A stretch of DNA of 64,000 nucleotides from the NCBI GenBank assembly GCA_039105265.1, contig JAPFFF010000017.1, forward strand, positions 3,084,235-3,148,234. The letters are read 5' to 3'. Below the pieces are notes generated by a model, which was given only the letters and a program-made list of their open reading frames with translations, was not told the origin of the DNA and ran no database searches. How positions within the stretch are numbered: the stretch's first letter is position 1; the number at the start of each line of letters is the position of its first letter. The translations under genes were made by a program, and so were the position numbers. Source of the DNA: Tritrichomonas musculus (Eukaryota > Parabasalia > Tritrichomonadida > Tritrichomonadidae). Shown one piece after another: positions 9,041 through 17,020 of the stretch.

Positions 9041-9268
9041 ATGAGTGAACTAACAGAATACAAGAAAGAAATTCCTGAATTAAAACGTATCAAACGAGGA
9101 TTGAAAGAAAAGTGTTATGATTACAAACAATATCTCAACAATATCAAATCAGGAATGCTTGGCTCTGACGGTCTCGCTGTTCGTGAGTCTCTTATAGAAG
9201 ACATCAACAGCCTCAAAAATAAAGTTCATCAGCTTGAGAATGAATTAAATGAATTGTCTAATAAATGA
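9041..9268 (+). CDS. 75-aa coiled-coil protein, unknown
   Basis: This small charged protein has heptad-like leucine spacing near its C-terminus (INSLKNKVHQLENELNEL) and probably forms a coiled coil. In P5 and P7 its last ~20 codons lie inside the terminal inverted repeat, so this tail is duplicated at the other end of the element and survives alone in P2 and P4. No function is assigned. Confidence 0.65.
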   Translation: MSELTEYKKEIPELKRIKRGLKEKCYDYKQYLNNIKSGMLGSDGLAVRESLIEDINSLKNKVHQLENELNELSNK

Positions 9269-9434
9269 GTTCTTCAAGTTCAGCTATTAATCGGAGGCAG
9301 CGAGTGTTCAGGACCGTTGAATTTCTTTAGCTGTTTAATAAAGTGATTTATCTCTTTTAGTACTTCATCTATGATATCATCATTATCGTAGTCATTTAAT
9401 GAATGTCATTTAATTGTTCGGCTTGGTTTGACAT
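9258..9434 (-). pseudogene. Broken copy of the 92-aa terminal-repeat gene
   Basis: The segment matches the 92-aa gene found whole in both terminal repeats of P5 and in P7, including its start MSNQAE region and the FIKQLKKFNG block. This copy is broken, with about two breaks. It contains a partial unit of the GC-rich mini-repeat near 9290-9309. Confidence 0.6.
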
Positions 9435-9440
9435 TATAAA

Positions 9441-9682
9441 TTGCTGATAAAAAAAATAAAAAATTTTTGAAAGTTCGATTTTTTGAGTTGTGTTATTTTT
9501 GTTCATTAGTCGTGTTGACGGCGGGCTTTAGCCTGACGGAAACCGACTGATATATACTACTAAAACAAGTTCAAAGATGTAAATTCAAAAGTGTCTACCG
9601 TTAACTTAAAATATGTATTTTAACCCTACCCCTTTTGATACCCCTTTTATTTCACCCCTCGAGCTGGTCTACTATCACTACT
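9441..9682. repeat. P1 right terminal inverted repeat (non-coding outer part)
   Basis: The sequence matches the outer ~240 bp of the P5 terminal repeats. It has the T-rich stretch, the GC-rich island around GTTGACGG...CTGACGG (9510-9550), the ATATACTACTAAA block and the terminal CCCTACCCCTTTTGATACCC segment, ending ...CACTACT at 9682. An ATG at 9613 opens an outward-reading frame into the neighbouring DNA. No other gene is seen here. Confidence 0.85.
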
Positions 9683-9872
9683 TACCTTCATGTTCTCTAA
9701 AACCGTATGAATTCAGATAGTTTTCTAAGATTGATTTGAAGTGTTTAACATCATAATCACTAGGCTTAGATGTTGACAAGCGAGGTTTTAATTGAAGTTC
9801 ATTATTGATATACCTGATTTGTTCAATAACAAATGATTTGGTATCTTTTTGATAGTAATAACGAGAACTCAT
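9683..9872 (-). CDS. PolB, N-terminal end only (split by P1)
   Basis: These are the first ~63 residues of family B DNA polymerase, nearly identical to residues 1-63 of the P4 and P5 PolB (MSSRYYYQKDTKSFVIEQ...). The gene is interrupted at 9682 by the end of P1, and the rest lies outside the window. It is divergent from the 167-aa gene, 87 bp away. Confidence 0.85.
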
Positions 9873-9959
9873 TTATGATATAATTAAAAAATCAATTTAT
9901 TTGAAATTTGAAAAATGTTAAATCAAAAAAAAATAATTCAGTTTTTTTATTTCATTGAA

Positions 9960-10463
9960 ATGACAGAATTAATAGAGATATTGAAACATGTTGATGCAAT
10001 CCGTCATTTGTTAACAATATTGATTGCTAAATCAGATGACCATGAAGCTTTCAGGAACCTTGTGAATAATGTTTCATTTGACAATGACAATAATGATTCA
10101 TCATCAGATGAAGAAAATCTGCCCCATTTCTCTAAACAAAATAGTTTATTGAATGATATAACACCAAAAAGTGATAAACCAAAGCGCTCCTTATTCAATT
10201 CATCAAAGTTCTTAAACGCTCATGACCGTGAATTAGTTATGCAGTTCCTTGATGAAGAACGAATGAATGAAATTAATAAGTTGCCAGCACATAAACAAGC
10301 ATCATACACAAAACTATTAATCAAAAAGCATTTAAACATAGATATATCAACGTACATGGTTAACAAGATTCTCACATTGAAAAGGCAACAGACTCATGAC
10401 AATGATGATGAAGACAATGATAACAATAACAATAACAATCAAAGAAGACCACAATTGATTTAA
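9960..10463 (+). CDS. 167-aa protein with possible C-terminal helix-turn-helix
   Basis: I place the start at the ATG at 9960, matching the P4 copy; an upstream in-frame ATG adds 15 residues that are not conserved. The N-terminus is a short helical segment. The middle is acidic/serine-rich, and the C-terminal ~60 residues (ELVMQFLDEERMNEINKLP then HKQASYTKLLIKKHLNI) form a compact helical unit also found in the 100-aa P3 protein. The spacing suggests a winged or simple HTH, so a DNA-binding or regulatory role is inferred. The tail is D/N-rich low complexity. Confidence 0.72.
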   Translation: MTELIEILKHVDAIRHLLTILIAKSDDHEAFRNLVNNVSFDNDNNDSSSDEENLPHFSKQNSLLNDITPKSDKPKRSLFNSSKFLNAHDRELVMQFLDEERMNEINKLPAHKQASYTKLLIKKHLNIDISTYMVNKILTLKRQQTHDNDDEDNDNNNNNNQRRPQLI

Positions 10464-10502
10464 ATTCATTGAATCATTTGAAGTTTTTATTTTTGGTTTA
10501 AA

Positions 10503-10748
10503 ATGAATAGTGCAATTAATGGCTTGAGTTGTGATACATCATCTTTACACGTTCAGTTTCGAATAGTTAAAGACAAGATATTCAATGAATGTATGAATTC
10601 TGAAGATGACGCATTAAACGGAAAGTTTGATAAGATGATTCACATTTTGACAATATATAAACAACTATTTAATGATATTGAATCGATTAAAATACAATTG
10701 AGAGCTATTGATGAACGTATCAAATCAGCTGAACAGATGACTTTGTAA
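10503..10748 (+). CDS. 81-aa helical protein, unknown
   Basis: This small all-helical protein (MNSAINGLSCDTSSLH...) has coiled-coil spacing in IYKQLFNDIESIKIQL. A TTTTTATTTTTGG string lies just upstream of its start. It is conserved in P4 and P5 at the same place, between the 167-aa and 191-aa genes. No function can be assigned. Confidence 0.7.
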   Translation: MNSAINGLSCDTSSLHVQFRIVKDKIFNECMNSEDDALNGKFDKMIHILTIYKQLFNDIESIKIQLRAIDERIKSAEQMTL

Positions 10749-10802
10749 ATGATTCATTGAATGGCTCATCATTAATGTTGTTTTATTTTTATTCAAACAT
10801 TC

Positions 10803-11378
10803 ATGGCATTATCAAAAGCTCGTATATTAAGTAGCGAGAACGATGCATCAGTTAAGCAGGAACAATCAACCAGTATTAATATAAACATCAAACCAAAGCA
10901 ACCACAACCAGTTGAATATCCATCAGTTCAACCATTACCACAATCATCTCAAGCCACAAATTTTACTATACCTCAGATGAGTGGAGTATATCAATCACAG
11001 CATCCAACAAACAACGTTTCCCTAGAAAGAGGTATCAGTGATATTGGAGCTGATATAACAGAACTTGAAACCAAAAACAAATTCCTTGAGATATTATTAT
11101 CCATCTATGAAACCAATCCAATAAAAGTCAATGATTTATTGATTTGTCATTCAAATACATTAATGGAACTCATCAAATTACTAACACAAGCTGATAAAGT
11201 TGAATTGATTGTCAATGATGATTGTGCGTGTAATGGTTGCGTTTCTCGTTCCAAATATCTTTTGATTGATAGGATTTTGGTGTACAAAAATAATGAATCA
11301 AATGACTTGAAATACAAATATAATAGCATTTATACCGAACTCATTAGACACAACATTTCATTAAAAACATGTATTTAA
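10803..11378 (+). CDS. 191-aa protein with C-x-C-x-x-C cluster, unknown
   Basis: The N-terminal ~70 residues are P/Q/S-rich and probably disordered. The rest is helical, with the cluster DDCACNGC near residue 140 that could bind a metal or form disulfides. The protein ends ISLKTCI. The P5 and P4 copies keep the cluster (SCNGC or ACNGC). It lies in a tight same-strand run ending in the ATPase gene, which suggests a shared packaging or assembly function, but no family is recognised. Confidence 0.7.
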   Translation: MALSKARILSSENDASVKQEQSTSININIKPKQPQPVEYPSVQPLPQSSQATNFTIPQMSGVYQSQHPTNNVSLERGISDIGADITELETKNKFLEILLSIYETNPIKVNDLLICHSNTLMELIKLLTQADKVELIVNDDCACNGCVSRSKYLLIDRILVYKNNESNDLKYKYNSIYTELIRHNISLKTCI

Positions 11379-11388
11379 AAACTAATAA

Positions 11389-11520
11389 ATGATATATGAA
11401 ATATTAGTGGTTTCATTATTAACAGGTTTATTTTTAGTGAAGCTTGTTGAAGTATCATTAATGATGCCTGACAAAGAACCAGAACTCAGTGAAGAGATAA
11501 GAACAAAAATGTATTCATGA
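11389..11520 (+). CDS. 43-aa single-pass membrane microprotein
   Basis: This short frame begins MIYEILVVSLLTGLFLVKLV, a clear hydrophobic segment of ~18 residues. A charged acidic tail (PDKEPELSEEIRTKMYS) follows. The frame, length and sequence are kept at the same position in P5 (47313-47444) and P4 (57344-57475), including synonymous-looking changes. It lies 10 bp after the 191-aa gene and 24 bp before the ATPase gene. A small membrane-anchored assembly factor is possible. Confidence 0.62.
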   Translation: MIYEILVVSLLTGLFLVKLVEVSLMMPDKEPELSEEIRTKMYS

Positions 11521-11544
11521 AGAGCTTTAACGAAAACTAAAGAA

Positions 11545-12459
11545 ATGAAAGGTTTCATGAAACCCACTCAGTTTAATTACAAAGAGATTTTATTCTCTAA
11601 TAGCTCTGATTATGATGATGACCAAATGAGTTTTGCATTTGAATATGAATCATTCAAGCCAACAGTTAATGAAAAGACATTTAATATTGATGATGAGATG
11701 AATAAAGCTTATCAACGCAATGAATCAAAAATAAAAAACGAATCAATCAGACCAATCGCAAACGGTATTTATTCATATTACAATTCATTGAACATACTCG
11801 TTGGTCAGCAAGGTAAAGGAAAGAGTCATATAATGCTACGAGATGTTATTCAAATGTCTCGAATGAAGAACGCTGGCTTTCATTTAATTGTTTATGTATC
11901 ACGAAACGGAACAATTAACGATGCTACATTCGAAAGCCAACGCGAATTGATACAGCTACCAATAAAAACTGTTGCTGACAGCAATGCTGAAGAATATCTT
12001 AAACAACTTGATTTATATAAAGAATTGTATAACAAATATTCATCAACACCAAAAATAGTAATCGATGAAAAGAAGTTAAACGATATGTTTGAGTTTCTTC
12101 ATATCAATAAACTAGGTCAACCAAATAAACCGCTAAATACTATCATTCTTTGTGAGGACTTTTTGAAATCGAAACTAATTAAATCATCCTATTTTATCAA
12201 TACCATTAGTCAGCTTCGACACAAGAATCTAATCATATTCGTTAACATTCAGTTCTTCAAAGCTTTAACAACAGAATGGAAAAATAATGCAACATCATTC
12301 TTCATCTTTAGTGGTTATTCACGACAGAAACTTGGCTACATATATCAACAAGTTCCATTCCCAATAGAGTTCGAAGAGTTATGGAATCGATACAGAACAA
12401 TGAAAGCACATCAATTCGTTTTAGTCAATGTTCGAACTAATAACCTTTCATTCATCTAA
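11545..12459 (+). CDS. ATP: Genome-packaging ATPase (FtsK/HerA, A32-like)
   Basis: This 304-aa P-loop ATPase has Walker A GQQGKGKS at residues 87-94 and Walker B IILCED at ~200-205. Downstream, SQLRHKNLIIFVNIQFF has the sensor-like R-H and polar-Q pattern, and ATSFFIFSGYSRQKL follows. This arrangement and the size fit the A32-type ATPases of Polintons and NCLDVs, which pump DNA into the capsid. Its 3' end overlaps the convergent 152-aa gene by 12 bp. The start is the first ATG after the microprotein stop and fits the conserved MK-x-FMKPT N-terminus. Confidence 0.88.
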   Translation: MKGFMKPTQFNYKEILFSNSSDYDDDQMSFAFEYESFKPTVNEKTFNIDDEMNKAYQRNESKIKNESIRPIANGIYSYYNSLNILVGQQGKGKSHIMLRDVIQMSRMKNAGFHLIVYVSRNGTINDATFESQRELIQLPIKTVADSNAEEYLKQLDLYKELYNKYSSTPKIVIDEKKLNDMFEFLHINKLGQPNKPLNTIILCEDFLKSKLIKSSYFINTISQLRHKNLIIFVNIQFFKALTTEWKNNATSFFIFSGYSRQKLGYIYQQVPFPIEFEELWNRYRTMKAHQFVLVNVRTNNLSFI

Positions 12460-12906
12460 TACAATTTGTTGTTGAACACCAACAAACAGTTGAGGTGTAT
12501 TGATATTATATTTTTGTCTCATCTGTTCAATGAGTTCCTTTGTTTTCTTATCTGTTGCCTTTCTGATACTGTAATTATAATACTTATATTCTTTAAATGA
12601 TTGTTCTTCACTTGAACCTTCAACGAAGAACTCAATTGACGTTGTTGATATCCTTCTTCTAACATTTGATGTAAGTGTTATATATTCGAGCCCGAGGTCG
12701 ACTATCTTGTCGTGATAGAATCGTTTGAATTCATTCTCTTTGTTCTTCAATGATATGTACAACACTTTAGCTTTATATGCAGCCTTTCCACAAGGTATTG
12801 GATATCTATCACACAGAATTGAGAAATCACATTGTTTGAACTTCTCTGATTCATCCAACATATCAATAAGTGAATTGATGTAATCATAAACCTTTGGTGT
12901 TGTCAT
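12448..12906 (-). CDS. 152-aa conserved protein, unknown
   Basis: It is conserved in P2, P4 and P5 with blocks KVYDYINSLIDMLDESEKF, DFSILCDRYPIPCGKAAYK and LGLEYITLTSNVRRRIS. There are two conserved cysteines but no histidine/cysteine arrangement of an adenovirus-type protease, so I do not call it one. It is convergent with and overlaps the ATPase gene. A capsid-assembly or small virion role is only a positional guess. Confidence 0.7.
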   Translation of the reverse strand: MTTPKVYDYINSLIDMLDESEKFKQCDFSILCDRYPIPCGKAAYKAKVLYISLKNKENEFKRFYHDKIVDLGLEYITLTSNVRRRISTTSIEFFVEGSSEEQSFKEYKYYNYSIRKATDKKTKELIEQMRQKYNINTPQLFVGVQQQIVLDE

Positions 12907-13227
12907 GTCTTTATCATGAAATTAAAAAATAAAAACGTCATTGAAGACATCAACAGTCTCAAAAATAAAGTTCATCAACTTGAGAATGAATTAAATGAGT
13001 TGTCCAATAAATGAACATCAATTGATGGTAATCATTAAATGAGTTCATATTATTTTTATTCATTAGTCGTGTTGACGGTGGGCTTTAGCCTGACGGAAAC
13101 CGACTCATATATACTACTAAAACAAGTTCAAAGATGTAAATTCAAAGATGAAGATTCAAAAGTGGCGACCGTCAATCTCAATTTTTATCTGACCGTCCAA
13201 AAATAAAACATTAATAAAGCAATTCAT
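12907..13227. other. P2 inner terminal region: gene tail plus repeat-like block
   Basis: No complete gene is seen here. Positions 12943-13014 match the last 23 codons of the 75-aa coiled-coil gene. Positions 13060-13160 match the GC-island part of the P5 terminal repeat (GTGTTGACGGTGGGC through ATATACTACTAAAACAAG). At 13162-13199 lies a GTGGCGACCGTCAATCT block that is repeated at 13634-13676, on the far side of the next gene. Confidence 0.7.
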
Positions 13228-13676
13228 TTATTTATTCGTTGCGTTTCCCTTACGAATTGGTATTTTACGAAATCTTTTATTCGGATGATTAAAGAAGTCA
13301 TTGATAGAAGCTAACATTACACGTTCGGGTTCATTTCTTCTATAAAATCGAACGAATTCAATAATCATCATGTCTTTAGGATATGTGTATATCTCACAAT
13401 CATATTCATTAAAGAATTCATCAAATTGTTCTTTGGTGGCTTTATAATTGCAACGCTTCAAGGCAAATTCCTTGTCATTATTGATTTTCGTCAAGAATTC
13501 TTTAATTGACTTATCCCACATATTTAAGCGTTTCTTCGGTGTGTAAAATACACGAACCCCATCATCAACATAATACATTACTTTCATAAACGATAAAAAA
13601 TTAAATTAAAAAATCAAAGATATTAAATTTAATGTGGCGACCGTCAATCTAGAACATCAATTTATCTGACCGTCCA
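13162..13676. repeat. Direct repeats (13162-13199 and 13634-13676) bracketing the 119-aa gene
   Basis: Both copies begin GTGGCGACCGTCAATCT and end TTATCTGACCGTCCA; the right copy is slightly longer. P4 has one such block (59133-59160) just before its equivalent gene. The bracket suggests that the gene and the flanking end sequence were gained as a cassette. Confidence 0.7.
13228..13587 (-). CDS. 119-aa terminal-slot protein, related to 230/240-aa family
   Basis: The central part (ATKEQFDEFFNEYDCEIYTYP then RFYRRNEPERVMLASINDFF) matches the first repeat unit of the 240-aa protein at 59200-59922 and of the 230-aa protein at 25261-25953. It carries only that first unit, so it is either a natural one-repeat form or a shortened relative. 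It sits between two direct-repeat blocks at the end of P2. Possible DNA binding is inferred from the aromatic/basic repeat pattern. Confidence 0.65.
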   Translation of the reverse strand: MKVMYYVDDGVRVFYTPKKRLNMWDKSIKEFLTKINNDKEFALKRCNYKATKEQFDEFFNEYDCEIYTYPKDMMIIEFVRFYRRNEPERVMLASINDFFNHPNKRFRKIPIRKGNATNK

Positions 13677-13692
13677 TTTACACAATAATACT

Positions 13693-14114
13693 CTCTAAGG
13701 TTCTTTGAAAATCAACTTACTGCAGGAGACCTTGATGCGATTACTCTTCAATGCACAAAGGAGTTCGAAGACAGTATGACAATGCCTAAGAATGATGCTA
13801 ATGGTGTTCGCTACAATAATACTCTTAGTGATGCCAGTAGTTTTGTCTTCAATATTCAAGCTGAAAGATCTTCTGCAGGTTATTGCTTCGACGGAATTGA
13901 CGGAGGTTTTGGCAACGTACAGATTCAAGTACAAGGACAACCCATTTATTCTGGTGCAAATGACACTTACTATAATGTAATCGAACCTTCAGGGAACGTG
14001 GTCCATCCACCCCCTGTAAACCTATGGTTAACAAGAGATTCTTACTTCTTAATGAATCTCGATGGACTTGTTTATGTTGATGATCAAAGTCCTGAAGGTA
14101 GTCAAGTAGAGTAA
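13693..14114 (+). CDS. MCP: Major capsid protein, C-terminal part (split by P2)
   Basis: About 140 residues match the C-terminal end of the P1/P5 capsid protein: RFFENQLTAGDLDAITLQC, then SDASSFVFNIQAERSSAGYC and GGFGNVQIQ. The sequence differs throughout from P5, which confirms a separate family. The remainder of the gene lies beyond P2. The integrase gene follows 59 bp downstream on the same strand, as in P5. Confidence 0.82.
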
Positions 14115-14173
14115 GTAATCTTCTTTCTTTTTTTGTTTCCGTCAACCTAATTTAACTATTGCTTTCATCATAA

Positions 14174-15277
14174 ATGCTTGCTTACCCATTTAGTAGTAAG
14201 TACAAGTTTTTTGAATTCAAGAACGTTCCTAGGGAGCCTTATGTACCAGACTATAAACTAAAAGCTTGTAAACAATATATGAAGCCAAATTTCAGTAACG
14301 AACCTGGTTGTTGGGAAGCTGATCTAATGTTTGTGAAGAACACTATCTATCTTGTTTTGATAAACGTTAATACTAGATTCTTAATAGTTGAGCCAATAGA
14401 GAGTAAAGAAACAAGAGTATTATCAATAAAGATAACAGATATTATAGTTAATTATGATGTTGATATCTTTACTATTAAATGTGATGGTGAAAAAGGATTG
14501 CAAGCAGTACAAAATGATATAATCGCACTTCGTACCAACGATGATGGAATTGTATTTGTTCCAGCAATTCACAATATTGTTCGTGAAAGTAGAATGAGGG
14601 GTAAAGAAAAAATATTAAATGAAATAATTAATAAACATAACACCAATGTACTAAAAACAATATTGTCAGAATACAATGATAAGATTGATGTAAATACTAT
14701 TAAATCATGGTCAGTATACAGAATCAAATTTGTAGTAAACTCTTCTCCATATGCACTAGCCCATAAAACAGTTGATTCAGTTATAAGAACTTTACGTAAT
14801 GCTTTTGGTACAAAAATAGCAAACAATAATTATATGCAACAGATGGTCAATTATTACAATAATACTCCGCATAATTCACTACGAGTAAGAAACTATAATT
14901 ATGAAAGTGATAGTAAATATATTTATTATACTCCTGCTCAAATGCAAAACGATATTGACCTTGAATGGAAATATATAAGAATGATGAGAAGCAAATTACA
15001 AAGTATACACAAAAAACAACAACATAAAGGCCTATTAACATACAAGAAAGGAAATATAATTCTTGTTCATGTTGATTATGGTAAGACTAAAAAGAAATTT
15101 GATAAACGACGAAGAGTGTTTAATGAGATAGCTGAATTCTTAGCGTACTCTAATGGTAATGTTATATGTAAACTTCAAAATGGCAATCTGATACAAGTAC
15201 CTATTGCGTACACAAAGAAAATTGTAAATAGCTATGATGAACTAAATAAAGATTATAAACTGTACTTTGGTATGTAA
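14174..15277 (+). CDS. INT: Polinton integrase, diverged family
   Basis: At 367 aa it shares with P5 the blocks CWEADLMFVKN (first Asp), IKCDGEKG (second Asp) and AHKTVDSVIRTLRNAFG, again with Asp at the third catalytic position. It lacks the repeat-derived N-terminal residues of P1/P5 and starts directly at the conserved YPFSSKYKF. A segment of ~60 residues between the second and third motifs is longer than in P5 (HNIVRESRMRGKEK region). The frame is intact. It is followed after 3 bp by the 109-aa gene. Confidence 0.9.
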   Translation: MLAYPFSSKYKFFEFKNVPREPYVPDYKLKACKQYMKPNFSNEPGCWEADLMFVKNTIYLVLINVNTRFLIVEPIESKETRVLSIKITDIIVNYDVDIFTIKCDGEKGLQAVQNDIIALRTNDDGIVFVPAIHNIVRESRMRGKEKILNEIINKHNTNVLKTILSEYNDKIDVNTIKSWSVYRIKFVVNSSPYALAHKTVDSVIRTLRNAFGTKIANNNYMQQMVNYYNNTPHNSLRVRNYNYESDSKYIYYTPAQMQNDIDLEWKYIRMMRSKLQSIHKKQQHKGLLTYKKGNIILVHVDYGKTKKKFDKRRRVFNEIAEFLAYSNGNVICKLQNGNLIQVPIAYTKKIVNSYDELNKDYKLYFGM

Positions 15278-15280
15278 TAA

Positions 15281-15610
15281 ATGACTAAACTATACTTCCA
15301 TACGCAAGATAAAGAATTTCAGCTTCCTCTAGAATTTGTGAGTAGTAGGAACAAAAGATATATTGTCGTTCAGTATGTAGGTGCAATAGTGAAAGATACG
15401 CTTGTTGGCGATTTGATGGTGCACAGTGATATCGTTCAGCAATATGGTTACTGTGATCAATTTATAATGCTAGCCAATAGAAGACAAACCAAATATAGAA
15501 AGTATTTGTTTCTTGGACATGAACGAAACTATAAAATCTGGTTCACTGACCTTTACGGAAATGTTATTGAACCTTCTGCATTCATACTTAGTTGTCTTCT
15601 TATTTATTAA
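15281..15610 (+). CDS. 109-aa homologue of the 116-aa conserved protein
   Basis: It retains SSRNKRYIVVQYVGAIV, VGDLMVHSDIV, MLANRRQTKYRKY and the ending GNVIEPSAFILSCLLIY. Conservation to P5 is higher than for most P3 proteins, pointing to strong structural constraint. The start follows the integrase stop by 3 bp, and the next gene starts 3 bp after its own stop, a tightly packed same-strand run. Confidence 0.8.
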   Translation: MTKLYFHTQDKEFQLPLEFVSSRNKRYIVVQYVGAIVKDTLVGDLMVHSDIVQQYGYCDQFIMLANRRQTKYRKYLFLGHERNYKIWFTDLYGNVIEPSAFILSCLLIY

Positions 15611-15613
15611 TAA

Positions 15614-17020
15614 ATGACTGTAAGACCTGGAAAAGAAATTATATGCGATGATGTTAACTATTCAACTCTTGCTGTAAGCACCAAAGGATATGTGATATAC
15701 GCGTTTCCAATAAAATATGAATTGCCAAAAATGTGTTTGAGCAAAGGACAAGCTGTAATAGATAGCTATCCGTGCTATTATATCAAACTTGAAAAAGACT
15801 ATTTTCCAACTATAATACTTGTCATACGTTTTATTTGTGGAAGAGAGGTTGTTGTTCTAATGAAGGATAGAGATATAGATTATAGTAAAGCAAGAATATT
15901 ATATGCTTTTGATCTTGAAGCCTTCAAGCCAAAGTTCGCAGAAATAAAAGTTGTAAGCAAATTAACAGAATCAAGTGAGTTCATATATCCTTTCAAACTT
16001 GATCCTGATTGTGACGATGATATTAAAGAAAAGTATGTAAGCCAACTTTCACAAAAAGTTGATCAAATTCACCCAGAAATCAAACCAGAAAATTATTCTC
16101 AACGACACTGGTATAATTTTTGCTGTTACCAGGATAATAGAGCCCGTACACAAGAACCTCCTACCTTTCCTTGTTTATCTCCTCAAGAAAGAGCAGAACT
16201 TAAAGAAAAACGAAGATTAGAGAAAGAAGAACAAGAAAAACAAATGAAAAAGGCTGAACAAAGGAAAAAGAAAAAAGAAGCTGAATATCATAAAAAGAGA
16301 CAAGAAGAAATAAGAAGAATCAATGAAGCACCGAAGCTTGATATTCAAACAGGAAAAATAATATATAACAAACCTTTTGATCTTGTTGGAGAAGGTAGGT
16401 ACAAAGCTATAATATATAAGAGACAGAATGCTAATGTAAATACAAATTTACATGACTTTCCAACAGAAAAAACAGAACTTGATATTGATCCTAATGAATC
16501 ATTAATATTTGACAATCAGAGGCCAGCATTACAGTATCAAGAAGTACCAAAACCTCCGAAACCACCAGTACCGAAGAAGACTGTGCCGCTCCGACCGAGC
16601 CTACGCGAGGCAGGAACTAAGAGAAAAGAAATTATACCAAAATCTACAAAGCTTGTCAGAGATAGAATAAGACGAGCGCATAATGAAAAGCGCTATGATT
16701 ATCCCAGTGATAGTGATAGTGATAGTGAGCCTATGGAAATTCAATATGGATATCTTGTTATGAATGATGAACCACCTCCACCAAGCTCAGGCCGAGCCTT
16801 CCTGCCTCGTTCGACACTCGGAGAACGCGCGAAGGCCCAACAACAACCACCTCCACAAATCGCTGCGAGCTCTCGCGAAGCACCAAAACAACAACAACAA
16901 ATTTTCCCACCGAGGCCACAAGCCATGAGAATTGTAAAAGATGAACCTAAAAGAAGACAAACCAAAAATAAAAAAGTTCTATCTCCATCAGAAATTGACG
17001 ATTCTATTTTAAATATTTAA
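15614..17020 (+). CDS. 468-aa protein with charged and proline-rich C-terminal half
   Basis: It occupies the place of the 320-aa basic-tailed protein of P5 but shows no obvious N-terminal similarity to it. Residues 1-120 look globular and hydrophobic (YCIK, TIILVIRFICGREVVVLM). Residues ~195-240 are a highly charged E/K/R helix, and the rest is P/Q/S-rich with DSDSDSEPMEIQYGY, which parallels the P5 protein's acidic-serine block before YGW. Three GC-rich islands interrupt the AT-rich coding sequence (16586-16614, 16790-16838, 16862-16881). They look like mini-repeat insertions. The 3' end overlaps the next convergent gene by 4 bp. Confidence 0.72.
   Translation: MTVRPGKEIICDDVNYSTLAVSTKGYVIYAFPIKYELPKMCLSKGQAVIDSYPCYYIKLEKDYFPTIILVIRFICGREVVVLMKDRDIDYSKARILYAFDLEAFKPKFAEIKVVSKLTESSEFIYPFKLDPDCDDDIKEKYVSQLSQKVDQIHPEIKPENYSQRHWYNFCCYQDNRARTQEPPTFPCLSPQERAELKEKRRLEKEEQEKQMKKAEQRKKKKEAEYHKKRQEEIRRINEAPKLDIQTGKIIYNKPFDLVGEGRYKAIIYKRQNANVNTNLHDFPTEKTELDIDPNESLIFDNQRPALQYQEVPKPPKPPVPKKTVPLRPSLREAGTKRKEIIPKSTKLVRDRIRRAHNEKRYDYPSDSDSDSEPMEIQYGYLVMNDEPPPPSSGRAFLPRSTLGERAKAQQQPPPQIAASSREAPKQQQQIFPPRPQAMRIVKDEPKRRQTKNKKVLSPSEIDDSILNI
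16790..16838. repeat. GC-rich inserted island in the 468-aa gene
   Basis: About 49 bp of GC-rich sequence, starting AGGCCGAGCC and ending GCGCGAAGGCC, stands out from AT-rich flanks that encode P/Q repeats. The outer ends (GGCC...CCTTC and GAAGGCC) can pair. It keeps the reading frame. Confidence 0.5.
16862..16881. repeat. GC-rich palindromic mini-repeat half-unit
   Basis: GCTGCGAGCTCTCGCGAAGC closely resembles the GCTGCGAGCACTCGCTGC arm of the 35-bp mini-repeat in the P5 terminal gene. It contains the pairing arms GCGAG and CTCGC and lies in frame in a low-complexity part of the protein. Confidence 0.55.

Larger units (their letters stand above)
1..9682. mobile_element. P1: Polinton/Maverick, right part (left end outside window)
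   Basis: This is a large virus-like DNA transposon of the Polinton family. It carries fibre, 835-aa protein, basic-tailed protein, 116-aa protein, integrase, capsid and small genes in the order seen in P5, but inverted. The right end at 9682 finishes in ...CACTACT, and the sequence beyond it is the start of another element's PolB gene. Its proteins differ from those of P5 by only a few residues by eye (about 3 of 622 in the capsid protein), so the insertion is young. The visible part looks mostly whole, with about one broken small gene near the right end. Confidence 0.93.
9683..13692. mobile_element. P2: Polinton of the P4-like subfamily, right part
   Basis: The gene order is PolB 5' part, 167-aa, 81-aa, 191-aa, 43-aa, ATPase and 152-aa genes, then a terminal gene. 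It matches P4 (55640-59190) closely by eye. P1 interrupts its PolB gene at 9682/9683. Its right end abuts the middle of P3's capsid gene at about 13690 (...AATAATACT), so P2 inserted into P3; the exact end is uncertain by about 5 bp. It is broken by the P1 insertion. The rest lies to the left of the window. Confidence 0.8.

Noticed and set aside
9915-9959. Upstream start for the P2 167-aa gene
   Set aside because: The extra residues are encoded by an A/T-rich leader and are not conserved in frame in P4 or P5. The ATG at 9960 is.
12448-12906. Adenovirus-type (Ulp1) maturation protease
   Set aside because: There is no His-Asp/Glu-Gln-Cys arrangement in any of the three homologues.
13041-13160. 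True right end of P2 at the P5-like repeat block
   Set aside because: The block lacks the outermost P5 sequence, and element-type sequence continues to about 13692, where the P3 capsid frame begins. It is therefore an internal relic.
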